Shown here: positions 1-5,312 of the stretch, in pieces
Numbering within the stretch: position 1 is the first letter of the stretch
Layout: each line of letters begins with the position of its first letter
NCBI GenBank assembly: GCA_019410105.1
Contig: DXTB01000052.1
Span: forward strand, 1 to 5,332
DNA from: Clostridiales bacterium
GTDB taxonomy: Bacteria; Bacillota_A; Clostridia; Oscillospirales; Oscillospiraceae
Length of the DNA: 5,332 nt
Direction of reading: 5' to 3'
Made by a program: the position numbers and the translations under genes
The notes under the pieces: model-generated
Databases searched by the model: none
What the model saw: only the letters and a program-made list of their open reading frames with translations
Told to the model about the DNA's origin: nothing

Positions 1-2
1 GG

Positions 3-164
3 ATCGTGGAGGACGACGGCAAGCTGGTGTGGGAGTGCCCCAAGTGCGGCAACCGAGAGCAGAGCAAGCTCAACGTGGCCCGGCGCACCTGCGGCTACAT
101 CGGCACCCAGTTCTGGAACCAGGGCCGCACCCAGGAGATCAAGGAGCGGGTGCTCCACCTGTAA
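3..164 (+). CDS. nrdD: Anaerobic ribonucleoside-triphosphate reductase, C-terminal end (partial)
   Basis: This is the last 53 codons of the class III ribonucleotide reductase, which reduces ribonucleoside triphosphates to deoxyribonucleotides under anaerobic conditions in the cytoplasm. The 5' part lies outside the window. Visible residues include the second cysteine pair of the C-terminal zinc site (CPKCGN, residues 12-17 of the fragment) and the glycyl-radical motif RTCGYIG, whose glycine codon is at 93-95. The protein ends in the family-typical FWNQGRTQEI and ERVLHL. From memory, E. coli NrdD has the same arrangement (CPKCGN, RVCGYLG, EVKRRVKHL) close to its C-terminus. The activase gene nrdG follows after 14 nt, the usual operon order. 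Identification is firm; only the missing N-terminal part cannot be judged. Confidence 0.96.
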   Translation: MVEDDGKLVWECPKCGNREQSKLNVARRTCGYIGTQFWNQGRTQEIKERVLHL

Positions 165-170
165 GGAGGG
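163..170 (+). promoter_or_regulatory. Ribosome binding site of nrdG
   Basis: AAGGAGGG overlaps the nrdD stop codon and lies 8 nt before a GTG at 179. It decides the nrdG start: the reading frame is open upstream to position 29, but that part overlaps nrdD in another frame and encodes nothing NrdG-like. Confidence 0.85.
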
Positions 171-178
171 CGGTTCCA

Positions 179-697
179 GTGTACTACGGCAGCATCAAGC
201 CCTGCGACATCGCCAACGGCACCGGGGTGCGGGTGACCCTCTTTGTCTCGGGCTGCACCCACCGCTGCAAGGGCTGCTTCCAGCCCCAGACCTGGGACTT
301 CCGCTACGGCCAGCCCTTTACCGCCGAGACCGAGGAGGCGCTTCTGGAGGCCCTGGACCGGCCCTACATCAGCGGGCTTACCCTGCTGGGGGGCGAGCCC
401 TTCGAGCCGGACAACCAGCGCGCCCTGCTCCCCTTCCTCCACCGCCTGCGGCAGCAGCTCCCGGACAAGACCGTGTGGGCCTTTTCCGGCTACACCTGGG
501 AGGAGCTGACCGGGCAGAGCCGCGCCCGCTGCGAGGCCACCGGCGCGCTGCTCTCCCTGGTGGACGTGCTGGTGGATGGGGAATTTGTGGAGGCTCTCAG
601 GGACATCTCCCTGCGCTTTCGCGGCTCCTCCAACCAGCGGCTGCTGGACGTCCCCGCCTCCCTGGCCGCCGGGCGGCCCATCCCTTGGGAAGGCTAA
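179..697 (+). CDS. nrdG: Anaerobic ribonucleotide reductase activating protein (radical SAM)
   Basis: NrdG is the radical-SAM activase that uses a [4Fe-4S] cluster and S-adenosylmethionine to install the glycyl radical on NrdD. The product is 172 residues, a little longer than the E. coli protein (about 154). Starting at GTG 179, the N-terminus reads YYGSIKPCDIANGTG, matching the family pattern ending in D-I-x-N-G-x-G. The cluster motif CxxxCxxC is at C26, C30 and C33 (CTHRCKGC), followed by TW at 38-39. The SAM-binding GGE motif is at 71-73 (GGEPFEP), and the family signature RGSSNQ is at 148-153. The extra length is a C-terminal tail after RGSSNQ rich in Ala, Gly and Pro, which is common and probably harmless. 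It is co-transcribed with nrdD (14-nt gap) and followed directly by a strong terminator. Identification is firm. Confidence 0.96.
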   Translation: MYYGSIKPCDIANGTGVRVTLFVSGCTHRCKGCFQPQTWDFRYGQPFTAETEEALLEALDRPYISGLTLLGGEPFEPDNQRALLPFLHRLRQQLPDKTVWAFSGYTWEELTGQSRARCEATGALLSLVDVLVDGEFVEALRDISLRFRGSSNQRLLDVPASLAAGRPIPWEG

Positions 698-702
698 ACA
701 AC

Positions 703-754
703 AAAAAACAGGCCGGCCGGAGCGGGACCCCTCGCTCCGGCTGGCCTGTTTTTT
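703..754. terminator. Bidirectional intrinsic terminator between nrdG and the LysR gene
   Basis: An A6 run (703-708) and T6 run (749-754) flank a GC-rich stem: ACAGGCCGGCCGGAGCG pairs with CGCTCCGGCTGGCCTGT with a single G-U wobble. The stem can extend to a four-base ACCC loop at 727-730. It lies between two convergent genes, starting 5 nt after the nrdG stop and ending 12 nt from the LysR stop. The A/T runs on both sides let it serve both strands. Confidence 0.93.
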
Positions 755-766
755 CTCCGCAGCGTC

Positions 767-1615
767 CTACATCCCGCCTCCGTAGTAACGCCGGGCCAGC
801 TCCACAATGGCATTTAAGCACTTGTCATCCCGCTGCCGCCAGAGCAGATGCTCCTCGCTGGGCGGGATATCTCTCAGGGGGACGAAGACCACGTGCTCTC
901 CGGCACTGAAGCGATAGAGCTCAGACAAAACAGCAATCCCGCATCCGCAGGCCACCATGGTGAAGATTTGGGGAATGGAGTCCGCCTCCTGGACCACGTG
1001 GGGTGAGAAGCCATTCCGGCCGGCATAAGTTACCACCGTGTCAAACTCCACACCGGAGATTTTGTAGTCTGGGACCAGAAACGCCTCATGCCGCAGTTGA
1101 GAGAAGCTCAGCTCTCCCGCCCCAGCCAGGGGGTGGCCGCCGGGCAGCACGGCGCAGATCTGGCTGACGGACAGGCTCTGCCGCCCCACGTTGTCCGCCC
1201 GGGGCCGGCCAAAAGCCAGGACGAAGTCTGCCATGTGGTCATCCAGGGCGCGGAGAAGGCCGTTTTCGCTGTAAAAGCGCAGCTCCAGCCGGAGGTTGGG
1301 GTATTCCTCCTCGATATGCCGCCGCAGGCCGAAGCGGACCAGGCCCGAGATGTCGCCCGCCGCCGTCCGGGCATTGTTCACCCCCTTACGATATACCTCC
1401 AGCATCTCCTCACACGCCCGTGCGAACTCCTCCCCCGCCGCTGTCAGTGCCACTGTCCGTGTGCTGCGCTCCACCAGCCTGAGGTTCAGTTCGCTCTCCA
1501 GCGCCGCGATGCTTTTGCTCAGGGCTGGCTGGGTGATGTATAGCTGCTTCGCCGCCTGAGTGTAGCTTCCGGACTGGCAGAGCGCATAGAAATGGGACAT
1601 CTGCGCGATAGTCAT
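767..1615 (-). CDS. LysR-family transcriptional regulator
   Basis: The product is a 282-residue LysR-type regulator. The N-terminal winged helix-turn-helix is clear: SYTQAAKQLYITQPALSKS at about 17-35, then LE-x-EL and the wing LVERSTRTVALTAAG at 47-61. A linker helix follows, then the substrate-binding effector domain from about residue 91 (YPNLRLELR, PGGHPLAG, GCGIAVLSE). The ATG at 1615 is chosen because AGGAGG sits 7 nt before it on the minus strand; the longer frame to 1690 starts with TTG upstream of the likely transcription start. It is divergent from the transporter-lyase operon, so by LysR family habit it probably activates that operon in response to its substrate and represses itself. 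Oddly, only about six residues separate the linker from the LRRHIEEEYPN helix, roughly 12 fewer than usual (see findings). The effector cannot be read from sequence. Confidence 0.93.
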   Translation of the reverse strand: MTIAQMSHFYALCQSGSYTQAAKQLYITQPALSKSIAALESELNLRLVERSTRTVALTAAGEEFARACEEMLEVYRKGVNNARTAAGDISGLVRFGLRRHIEEEYPNLRLELRFYSENGLLRALDDHMADFVLAFGRPRADNVGRQSLSVSQICAVLPGGHPLAGAGELSFSQLRHEAFLVPDYKISGVEFDTVVTYAGRNGFSPHVVQEADSIPQIFTMVACGCGIAVLSELYRFSAGEHVVFVPLRDIPPSEEHLLWRQRDDKCLNAIVELARRYYGGGM

Positions 1616-1640
1616 ACAGCCACCTCCTCGTGGTATGGCC

Positions 1641-1669
1641 ATTATATAACATTTCCTTATAAATAAAAA
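1641..1669 (-). promoter_or_regulatory. Predicted promoter of the LysR gene
   Basis: On the minus strand a perfect -10 TATAAT occupies 1646-1641. At 17-nt spacing the -35 position holds only TTTTTA (1669-1664), a poor match, so the promoter may be weak. The predicted start near 1634 leaves a leader of about 19 nt that holds the AGGAGG site. The -35 region lies inside the inverted repeat at 1652-1674, which fits self-repression by the regulator. Confidence 0.6.
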
Positions 1670-1674
1670 GGAAA
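1652..1674. promoter_or_regulatory. Candidate LysR operator (7-bp inverted repeat)
   Basis: TTTCCTT and AAGGAAA form perfect 7-bp arms with a 9-nt AT-only spacer. A T-N11-A pattern typical of LysR sites falls within it (T1657 and A1669). Its centre is about 56 bp upstream of the predicted transporter transcription start and covers the -35 region of the LysR gene, the usual place for the main LysR recognition site. Binding by this regulator is inferred from position and symmetry only. Confidence 0.5.
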
Positions 1675-1683
1675 AACATGAAT

Positions 1684-1712
1684 TTAACAAATAAGCCGAC
1701 CCGTGTTATAGT
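1684..1712 (+). promoter_or_regulatory. Predicted promoter of the transporter-lyase operon
   Basis: TTAACA at 1684-1689 and TATAGT at 1707-1712 are each one base off the sigma-A consensus and are 17 nt apart. The start should be near 1719, giving a leader of about 50 nt with AAGGAGGA before the ATG at 1769. A shorter symmetry, ATAA-N11-TTAT at 1691-1709, overlaps the -10 box and could be a secondary regulator contact. Confidence 0.65.
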
Positions 1713-1768
1713 TGCCATGGAGAGAGGTGTGCGGTGAAACCGCACCAAAGACAGAAGGAGGAAGAACG

Positions 1769-3241
1769 ATGAAACAGACAAACGCATCCCCCAAGCACAG
1801 CTCGTTGGTCTACTACCTGGGGACGCTGGCCATGCTGGCGAGCATGCTACTGCTCCCCCATCTGATCCCGTCCTGGGCTGACGGGATCACCCCCGCCGGC
1901 GTGTCCATCGCCTGCGTGTTTGTGGGTGCCATTATCGGCATCCTGACCACCAACGACCTGATCCTGTGCGCCCTGTTCGCCATGGGCGGCCTGGTAATCA
2001 ACGGCATTCAGACCCCTGCCCAGGTGATCAGCTCCTTTATGGGCGCCTCCTATGTGTGGCAGATCGTGGTGCTCTATGCCCTGTGCTACGTCATCATCCG
2101 GGACAACACCGGCGAGGTCATCGCCCGGTTCCTCCTGACCCGCAGATTCACTCAAAAATACCCGATGGTCATGGTGATGATGCTCCTCTTCGCCTTTGGC
2201 CTGGCCGCCGCCTTCATGGGGGTGTTCGGCGCCCTCATCGTGGGTTTCACCCTGCTGGATGGAATCTACGCCGAGGCCGGTATCGAGCCCAAAAGCAAGC
2301 TGGCCCGCCTGCTATGCCTGGGCGCCTTTATCACCATGTGTATCGGCCCTATGACCATCGGCAGCATGGCGGCCCTTAATCTGGCGGCAGGGCAGTTCTT
2401 TCTGGCCGCTGCTGGGGTGCAGGTAGTCACCTTCCGCTTCGTGGCGGAGGCCTTTGCCATTCTCATTGCCTTCTGCGCCGTCTTCGCTCTGCCCCTGCGC
2501 TTCCTCTTCCGGTGCGACATCCGAGCCCTGGGCCGGGTAGATCTGGCCCAGGCCCTGGCGGACAAGCCCCTGCGCCTGACCCGGAGGCAGTGGATCCCCC
2601 TGGCCGCCTTTCTGATCATCGCCCTCCACTCCTTCACCAGCCCCTACTGGCCTGAGATGCCGGTGCTGAGCGCCCTAAAGGAAATGGACACCGTTCTTTT
2701 TACCTCAGTGGCCCTGGCGGTGCTGGCCCTTATCCGGGTGGACGGGGAACAGATCTTCTGCCCTGTGGAGGCCTTCACCAAGGGCGTGAGCTGGCCCATT
2801 GTCATGGCCGTGGCCTCCATGGCAGCTATCGGCGGCCTGCTGGTGGCCGACGAGTACGGCATCAAAGCCTGGCTGACGCAGGCCCTGGGTGGCCTCTTCT
2901 CCAATCACAGCCCCCTGCTCTTTGTGGCCATGACGGTACTTATTACCTTGCTGCTCACCAACTTCTTCTCTAACACAGCCACCCTGCTGGTGGTCTCCTC
3001 CCTGGTATCCGCCCTGAGCGGTCCCCTGGTGGATGCAGGGTATGACATCACCATCCTGGCCGTGGCCATCTCGCTGAGCTCCATGGTGGCCTACCTCACC
3101 TACGCGTCCAGCGGTCAGGCAGCCATCCTGCTCAGTCAGAAAAACATGGACAACAAATTCATCTGGACCTACGGTATCGCGGCTATGCTGCTCTATGCGG
3201 CGGTGGTTATTCTGGTGTCCGCGGTGTGCCTCTTCTTTTGA
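1769..3241 (+). CDS. SLC13/DASS-like anion (carboxylate) transporter
   Basis: The product is a 490-residue integral membrane protein with roughly a dozen hydrophobic segments spread over its length (for example about 16-34, 42-60, 96-112, 133-168, 183-215, 224-246, 274-290, 307-322, 342-360, 381-412, 426-446 and 466-489). The best family mark is NFFSNTATLLVV at 398-409, which carries the SNT motif of the sodium-coupled divalent anion symporters in the ion transporter superfamily. The segment GPMTIGSMAALN at 193-204 resembles the corresponding glycine/asparagine-rich loop of the first half. The ATG at 1769 is chosen for its AAGGAGGA six nt upstream. The lyase gene follows after 15 nt, so the likely role is uptake of the acid that the lyase acts on. 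The exact substrate is unknown; di- or tricarboxylates are plausible. A different branch of the same superfamily remains possible. Confidence 0.8.
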   Translation: MKQTNASPKHSSLVYYLGTLAMLASMLLLPHLIPSWADGITPAGVSIACVFVGAIIGILTTNDLILCALFAMGGLVINGIQTPAQVISSFMGASYVWQIVVLYALCYVIIRDNTGEVIARFLLTRRFTQKYPMVMVMMLLFAFGLAAAFMGVFGALIVGFTLLDGIYAEAGIEPKSKLARLLCLGAFITMCIGPMTIGSMAALNLAAGQFFLAAAGVQVVTFRFVAEAFAILIAFCAVFALPLRFLFRCDIRALGRVDLAQALADKPLRLTRRQWIPLAAFLIIALHSFTSPYWPEMPVLSALKEMDTVLFTSVALAVLALIRVDGEQIFCPVEAFTKGVSWPIVMAVASMAAIGGLLVADEYGIKAWLTQALGGLFSNHSPLLFVAMTVLITLLLTNFFSNTATLLVVSSLVSALSGPLVDAGYDITILAVAISLSSMVAYLTYASSGQAAILLSQKNMDNKFIWTYGIAAMLLYAAVVILVSAVCLFF

Positions 3242-3256
3242 AAGGAGTATTTCGCC

Positions 3257-4180
3257 ATGAATTATCCCTCTTTGGTGTCCCTGAGGGAGGTTGCCCCCAG
3301 GGACGGCTGGCAGAAATTCAAGACCGTCCTTCCAACCGAGGTTAAGCGGGAGCTTATCTGTAGTATGATCGACTACGGCGCCCGTGAGCTGGAGATCGGC
3401 GTCTTCAGCTCCGACCCCGTCCGGGGCCGGCAGTACCAGGATCTGGACTCCCTCTGCCAAATGGTGCTCCCCTACGCCGCCGAGAAGGGCGTCAGAGTGA
3501 CCGCCCTGGTGGAGAGCGTGGAGGCCGCCCGACGGGCCAGTACGCTGGGCATCCGCCACGTGGACTTCTTCCTCTCCGTCAGCGACACCTTCGGCCGGGG
3601 CTTCGGCTCCACGCCGGTGGAGGCCTTCGCCACCCTTGAAGCCATCGCCAGCCTCCCGGATCTCCAGGTGCAAGCGGCCCTGGGCGCGGTCTTCGGCTGT
3701 CCCTTCGGCGATGCCACCCCTCTGGAGAAAACCCTGGCCTATGCCCGGCGAGCCATGGAGCTGGGGGCCTCCTCCCTGGGCCTGGGAGACTCCGCCGGAA
3801 TGGCCGACCCCATCCATACCGGGCGCATCCTGCGGGGGATTCTGGAGCGCTTCCGGCCAGAGCAGATCTCACTGCACATCCACAACACTGAGGGATTTGG
3901 TCTTGCCAACTGCGTGAAAGCCATGGAGTTGGGCTTTACCCGGTTTGACGTGTCCCTGGCCGGCATGGGCGGCTGCCCCGTGATTCCCAATGCCAAGGGG
4001 AACATTCCCACCGAAGATTTCGTCAATCTGCTCCACAAAATGGACATCGACTGCGGCATTGATCTGGATCGCTGCACCGTGGCCTCTTTGGACATGAGCC
4101 GCCGGATCGGCGCACCGGTCATCAGCAGTATGGCGGGCAACACCCTTCTGAAACAGGATGCCTCCCCGCTACCTTGTTAA
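3257..4180 (+). CDS. HMG-CoA lyase family enzyme (DRE-TIM metallolyase)
   Basis: The product is a 307-residue TIM-barrel carbon-carbon lyase of the HMG-CoA lyase family, which retro-cleaves 3-hydroxy-acyl-CoA substrates such as HMG-CoA to acetyl-CoA and acetoacetate. The N-terminal signature REVAPRDGWQ gives catalytic Arg15 and metal ligand Asp16. Other key residues are Glu46, AVFGCPF at 144-150, GLGDSAG at 175-181, metal ligands His207 and His209 (HIHNT), active-site Cys240 (GGCP) and Asn249. From memory of human HMGCL (R41, D42, E72, H233, H235, C266, N275), all seven are present at the same spacing with a constant offset of 26. Substrate-side segments differ (IGVFSSDPVRGRQ where HMG-CoA lyases have SFVSPKWVPQ), so a related substrate is possible. 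AAAGGAG overlaps the transporter stop, 9 nt before the ATG, showing an operon. No CoA-activating enzyme is present in the window. Confidence 0.88.
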   Translation: MNYPSLVSLREVAPRDGWQKFKTVLPTEVKRELICSMIDYGARELEIGVFSSDPVRGRQYQDLDSLCQMVLPYAAEKGVRVTALVESVEAARRASTLGIRHVDFFLSVSDTFGRGFGSTPVEAFATLEAIASLPDLQVQAALGAVFGCPFGDATPLEKTLAYARRAMELGASSLGLGDSAGMADPIHTGRILRGILERFRPEQISLHIHNTEGFGLANCVKAMELGFTRFDVSLAGMGGCPVIPNAKGNIPTEDFVNLLHKMDIDCGIDLDRCTVASLDMSRRIGAPVISSMAGNTLLKQDASPLPC

Positions 4181-4200
4181 ATGAACGGCTACCTATGTCT

Positions 4201-4241
4201 AAAAAAGCGCCCGCCTGCGCATAGCAGTTGGGCGCTTTTTT
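4201..4241. terminator. Bidirectional intrinsic terminator after the lyase gene
   Basis: AAAAAAGCGCCC (4201-4212) pairs perfectly with GGGCGCTTTTTT (4230-4241). Inside the 17-nt loop, CTGC and GCAG can form a small inner stem. It lies 20 nt after the lyase stop and 37 nt before the end of the convergent minus-strand gene, so it can end both transcripts. Confidence 0.93.
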
Positions 4242-4278
4242 CATGTGCATCTCGGAATGTATAGGCTGGAACCTTCGT

Positions 4279-4581
4279 TTACTGTCCTTCCTTCTTCTCC
4301 CGTTCCGCCATCTCGCCAGCAATCTTCTGGAAACTGTCGGCAATAAATCCATAGTTCTCCCGGCGGTGGGGTACCAGGCACTCGCTACAGTCCTTGACGC
4401 CGCTTTCCAAATAGGTGAAGTTTCCCCCGCACTTCCGCCCCAGCATATAAAGCGGGCAGTAGCAGAACAGGCAGTTGAACTCCGTCCCCTCCGGCACCGG
4501 GTGGCAGGGGTAATATTCGCACTCCTTGTTGGTATAGAAAGCGAAGTGCTTGCCCTCCCAGTATTTTTTTTGTTCGCCCAT
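4279..4581 (-). CDS. Cysteine-rich small domain protein, probably metal-binding
   Basis: The product is a 100-residue soluble protein with eight cysteines (21, 26, 37, 40, 42, 51, 65, 68) and two nearby histidines (27, 72). The run from CEYYPCH through FNCLFCYCPLY, KCGG and KDCSEC to PH matches, from memory, the 'cysteine-rich small domain' family (Pfam PF04071), thought to bind metal and seen alone or near cobalamin genes in anaerobes and archaea. The domain fills residues 13-72; a charged helical tail follows. There is no signal peptide or membrane segment. The start is the ATG at 4581 with AAGGAGA upstream; the frame is open further but overlaps the preceding gene. It lies 23 nt after that gene, in an operon headed by a cobalamin riboswitch, so it should be made when B12 is scarce. 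The biochemical function is unknown; family confidence is fairly high. Confidence 0.85.
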   Translation of the reverse strand: MGEQKKYWEGKHFAFYTNKECEYYPCHPVPEGTEFNCLFCYCPLYMLGRKCGGNFTYLESGVKDCSECLVPHRRENYGFIADSFQKIAGEMAEREKKEGQ

Positions 4582-4604
4582 AACCGTATCTCCTTCCCGT
4601 TGCG

Positions 4605-4913
4605 TCAATTCTCTTTTGTCTCCTCCCAAGGGGTAAACAGACAGTAGGCGGGGCATAGCTCCCCCATATAGATCCACACGTTCTCCCCCATCTCCACCGG
4701 CTCCGGGAAGGTCAGGTTGGGGATGAACAGCTTCAAAGTGGTACGTTTCTTCCCTTTCAGATTTACCCCCTCCGCCGTGGGGTGGGTCCGGAATTCCTCT
4801 ACCTGCTGTGCCAGGTCGGCGATGCCCAGCTCCCGCGCCAACCGGGGCAGCACCTCGTTCTCCTTACAGTAGGATACGTGGTCGGGGTTCTTGATCCAGG
4901 TGAGATTCAGCAT
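4605..4913 (-). CDS. Hypothetical protein, first gene of the cobalamin-riboswitch operon
   Basis: I do not recognise this 102-residue protein. It has no signal peptide or membrane segment. The N-terminal half (about 17-44) looks helical (ENEVLPRLARELGI then LAQQVEEF); the C-terminal half has short hydrophobic stretches that suggest beta strands (TTLKLFIP at 58-65, NVWIYMG at 78-84). Three cysteines are present: C16, and C87/C91 in ELCPAYCLF. The frame is well supported: ATG at 4913 has AAGGAGA six nt upstream, the coding sequence runs to TGA without interruption, and a second gene with its own ribosome site follows after 23 nt. Its place directly under a cobalamin riboswitch implies a role in corrinoid or cobalt metabolism or in coping without B12. 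That is inference from context, not from its sequence. Confidence 0.78.
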   Translation of the reverse strand: MLNLTWIKNPDHVSYCKENEVLPRLARELGIADLAQQVEEFRTHPTAEGVNLKGKKRTTLKLFIPNLTFPEPVEMGENVWIYMGELCPAYCLFTPWEETKEN

Positions 4914-4956
4914 AGCGGTCTCCTTCCTTTCTGCTCGTCGTCACTGTCTCCTGCAT

Positions 4957-5002
4957 AAAGCTGCGGCCGCGGCAGATCCCATGATCCGCCGCGGCCGCTT
5001 TT
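4957..5002 (-). terminator. GC-rich hairpin in the riboswitch expression platform, possible terminator
   Basis: On the minus strand GCGGCCGCGGCGGATC (4998-4983) pairs with GATCTGCCGCGGCCGC (4978-4963) around a four-base loop, with one G-U pair. AAAA precedes it, but only CTTTAT follows, so the U-tract is weak for an intrinsic terminator. It lies between the B12 box and the first gene, where the switching element is expected. A smaller hairpin (GGCGCAC with GTGCGCC, 5036-5017) lies just before it and could be part of the same platform. Confidence 0.5.
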
Positions 5003-5044
5003 CCGCGCGCTTTCCCGGCGCACACCGACGTGCGCCCCACTCTC

Positions 5045-5262
5045 AAACACCATAGGTCTTCCGGCTCGTGCCTTTCCAGAGCGATCTCGCTCCTGCGTCT
5101 GCCGTTCCGCCTTCTCAGGGCCCTGCCCCAATGACCGGCTCACGCCTCGAACGGCAACCTCAAGCACATACGGCTACGGGTATAGCTCCGGACTCCCACC
5201 GGCTTCCCTCATCCCTGCGCCTGCCCGAAGGGCAGCACTCGCGCAGAGTCATGATGCTCCAT
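5045..5262 (-). promoter_or_regulatory. Cobalamin (B12) riboswitch
   Basis: The minus-strand leader carries the hallmarks of the cobalamin riboswitch (Rfam RF00174 type). The core GGGAAGCCGGTG followed by GAGTCCGGAGC runs from about 5208 to 5185. The B12 box AGCCGGAAGACCTATGG is at 5066-5050, close to the consensus AGCCAGGAGACCTGCC. Supporting helices are visible: nested CTGCGC/GCGCAG (5246-5241 with 5220-5215) enclosing CTGCCC/GGGCAG, and GCCGTTC/GAACGGC (5155-5149 with 5107-5101) in the variable region between core and box. The outer P1 helix could not be traced with confidence, so the edges are approximate. The aptamer begins shortly after a strong promoter and lies about 130 nt before the first gene. 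Such riboswitches usually turn expression off when adenosyl- or methylcobalamin is abundant. Confidence 0.9.
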
Positions 5263-5284
5263 ATAAACTTGGCTGTGCACCCTT

Positions 5285-5312
5285 ATTATACTCCATGCAG
5301 GCCAAAAGTCAA
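5285..5312 (-). promoter_or_regulatory. Predicted promoter of the cobalamin-riboswitch operon
   Basis: On the minus strand TTGACT (5312-5307) and a perfect TATAAT (5290-5285) are separated by 16 nt, close to the sigma-A consensus. The start would fall near 5278, about 15 nt before the riboswitch aptamer, giving a leader of roughly 365 nt. The last 20 bases of the window, upstream of it, show nothing recognisable. Confidence 0.75.

Noticed and set aside
29..178. Upstream extension of the nrdG frame
   Set aside because: It overlaps the nrdD end in another frame and encodes Arg/Pro/His-rich sequence. NrdG similarity begins only at the GTG at 179, which has a good ribosome site.
1088..1559. Plus-strand frames inside the LysR gene
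   Set aside because: They are shadow frames antisense to a clear LysR protein, with no domain and no ribosome sites.
1616..1690. N-terminal extension of the LysR gene to a TTG at 1690
   Set aside because: The extension would start upstream of the likely -10 box. LysR similarity starts at the ATG at 1615, which has an ideally placed AGGAGG.
1712..1768. Transporter start at a TTG at 1712
   Set aside because: This codon overlaps the predicted -10 box and would not be transcribed. The ATG at 1769 has AAGGAGGA upstream.
2705..3817. A 370-residue open frame on the minus strand across the transporter and lyase genes
   Set aside because: It is antisense to two well-supported genes. Its product is Gly/His/Gln-rich low-complexity sequence with no recognisable domain, as expected from the reverse strand of GC-rich coding DNA.
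4864..4955. A short leader peptide on the minus strand beginning ATG CAG GAG at 4955 and overlapping the 102-residue gene
   Set aside because: It has about 30 codons and no ribosome site before its ATG (the GC-rich hairpin lies there), and its frame overlaps a better-supported gene. Translational coupling cannot be fully excluded.
4907..5167. An 86-residue open frame on the minus strand through the riboswitch
   Set aside because: It lies within the aptamer and hairpins, is Arg/Gly-rich, lacks a convincing ribosome site, and the region is explained by RNA structure.
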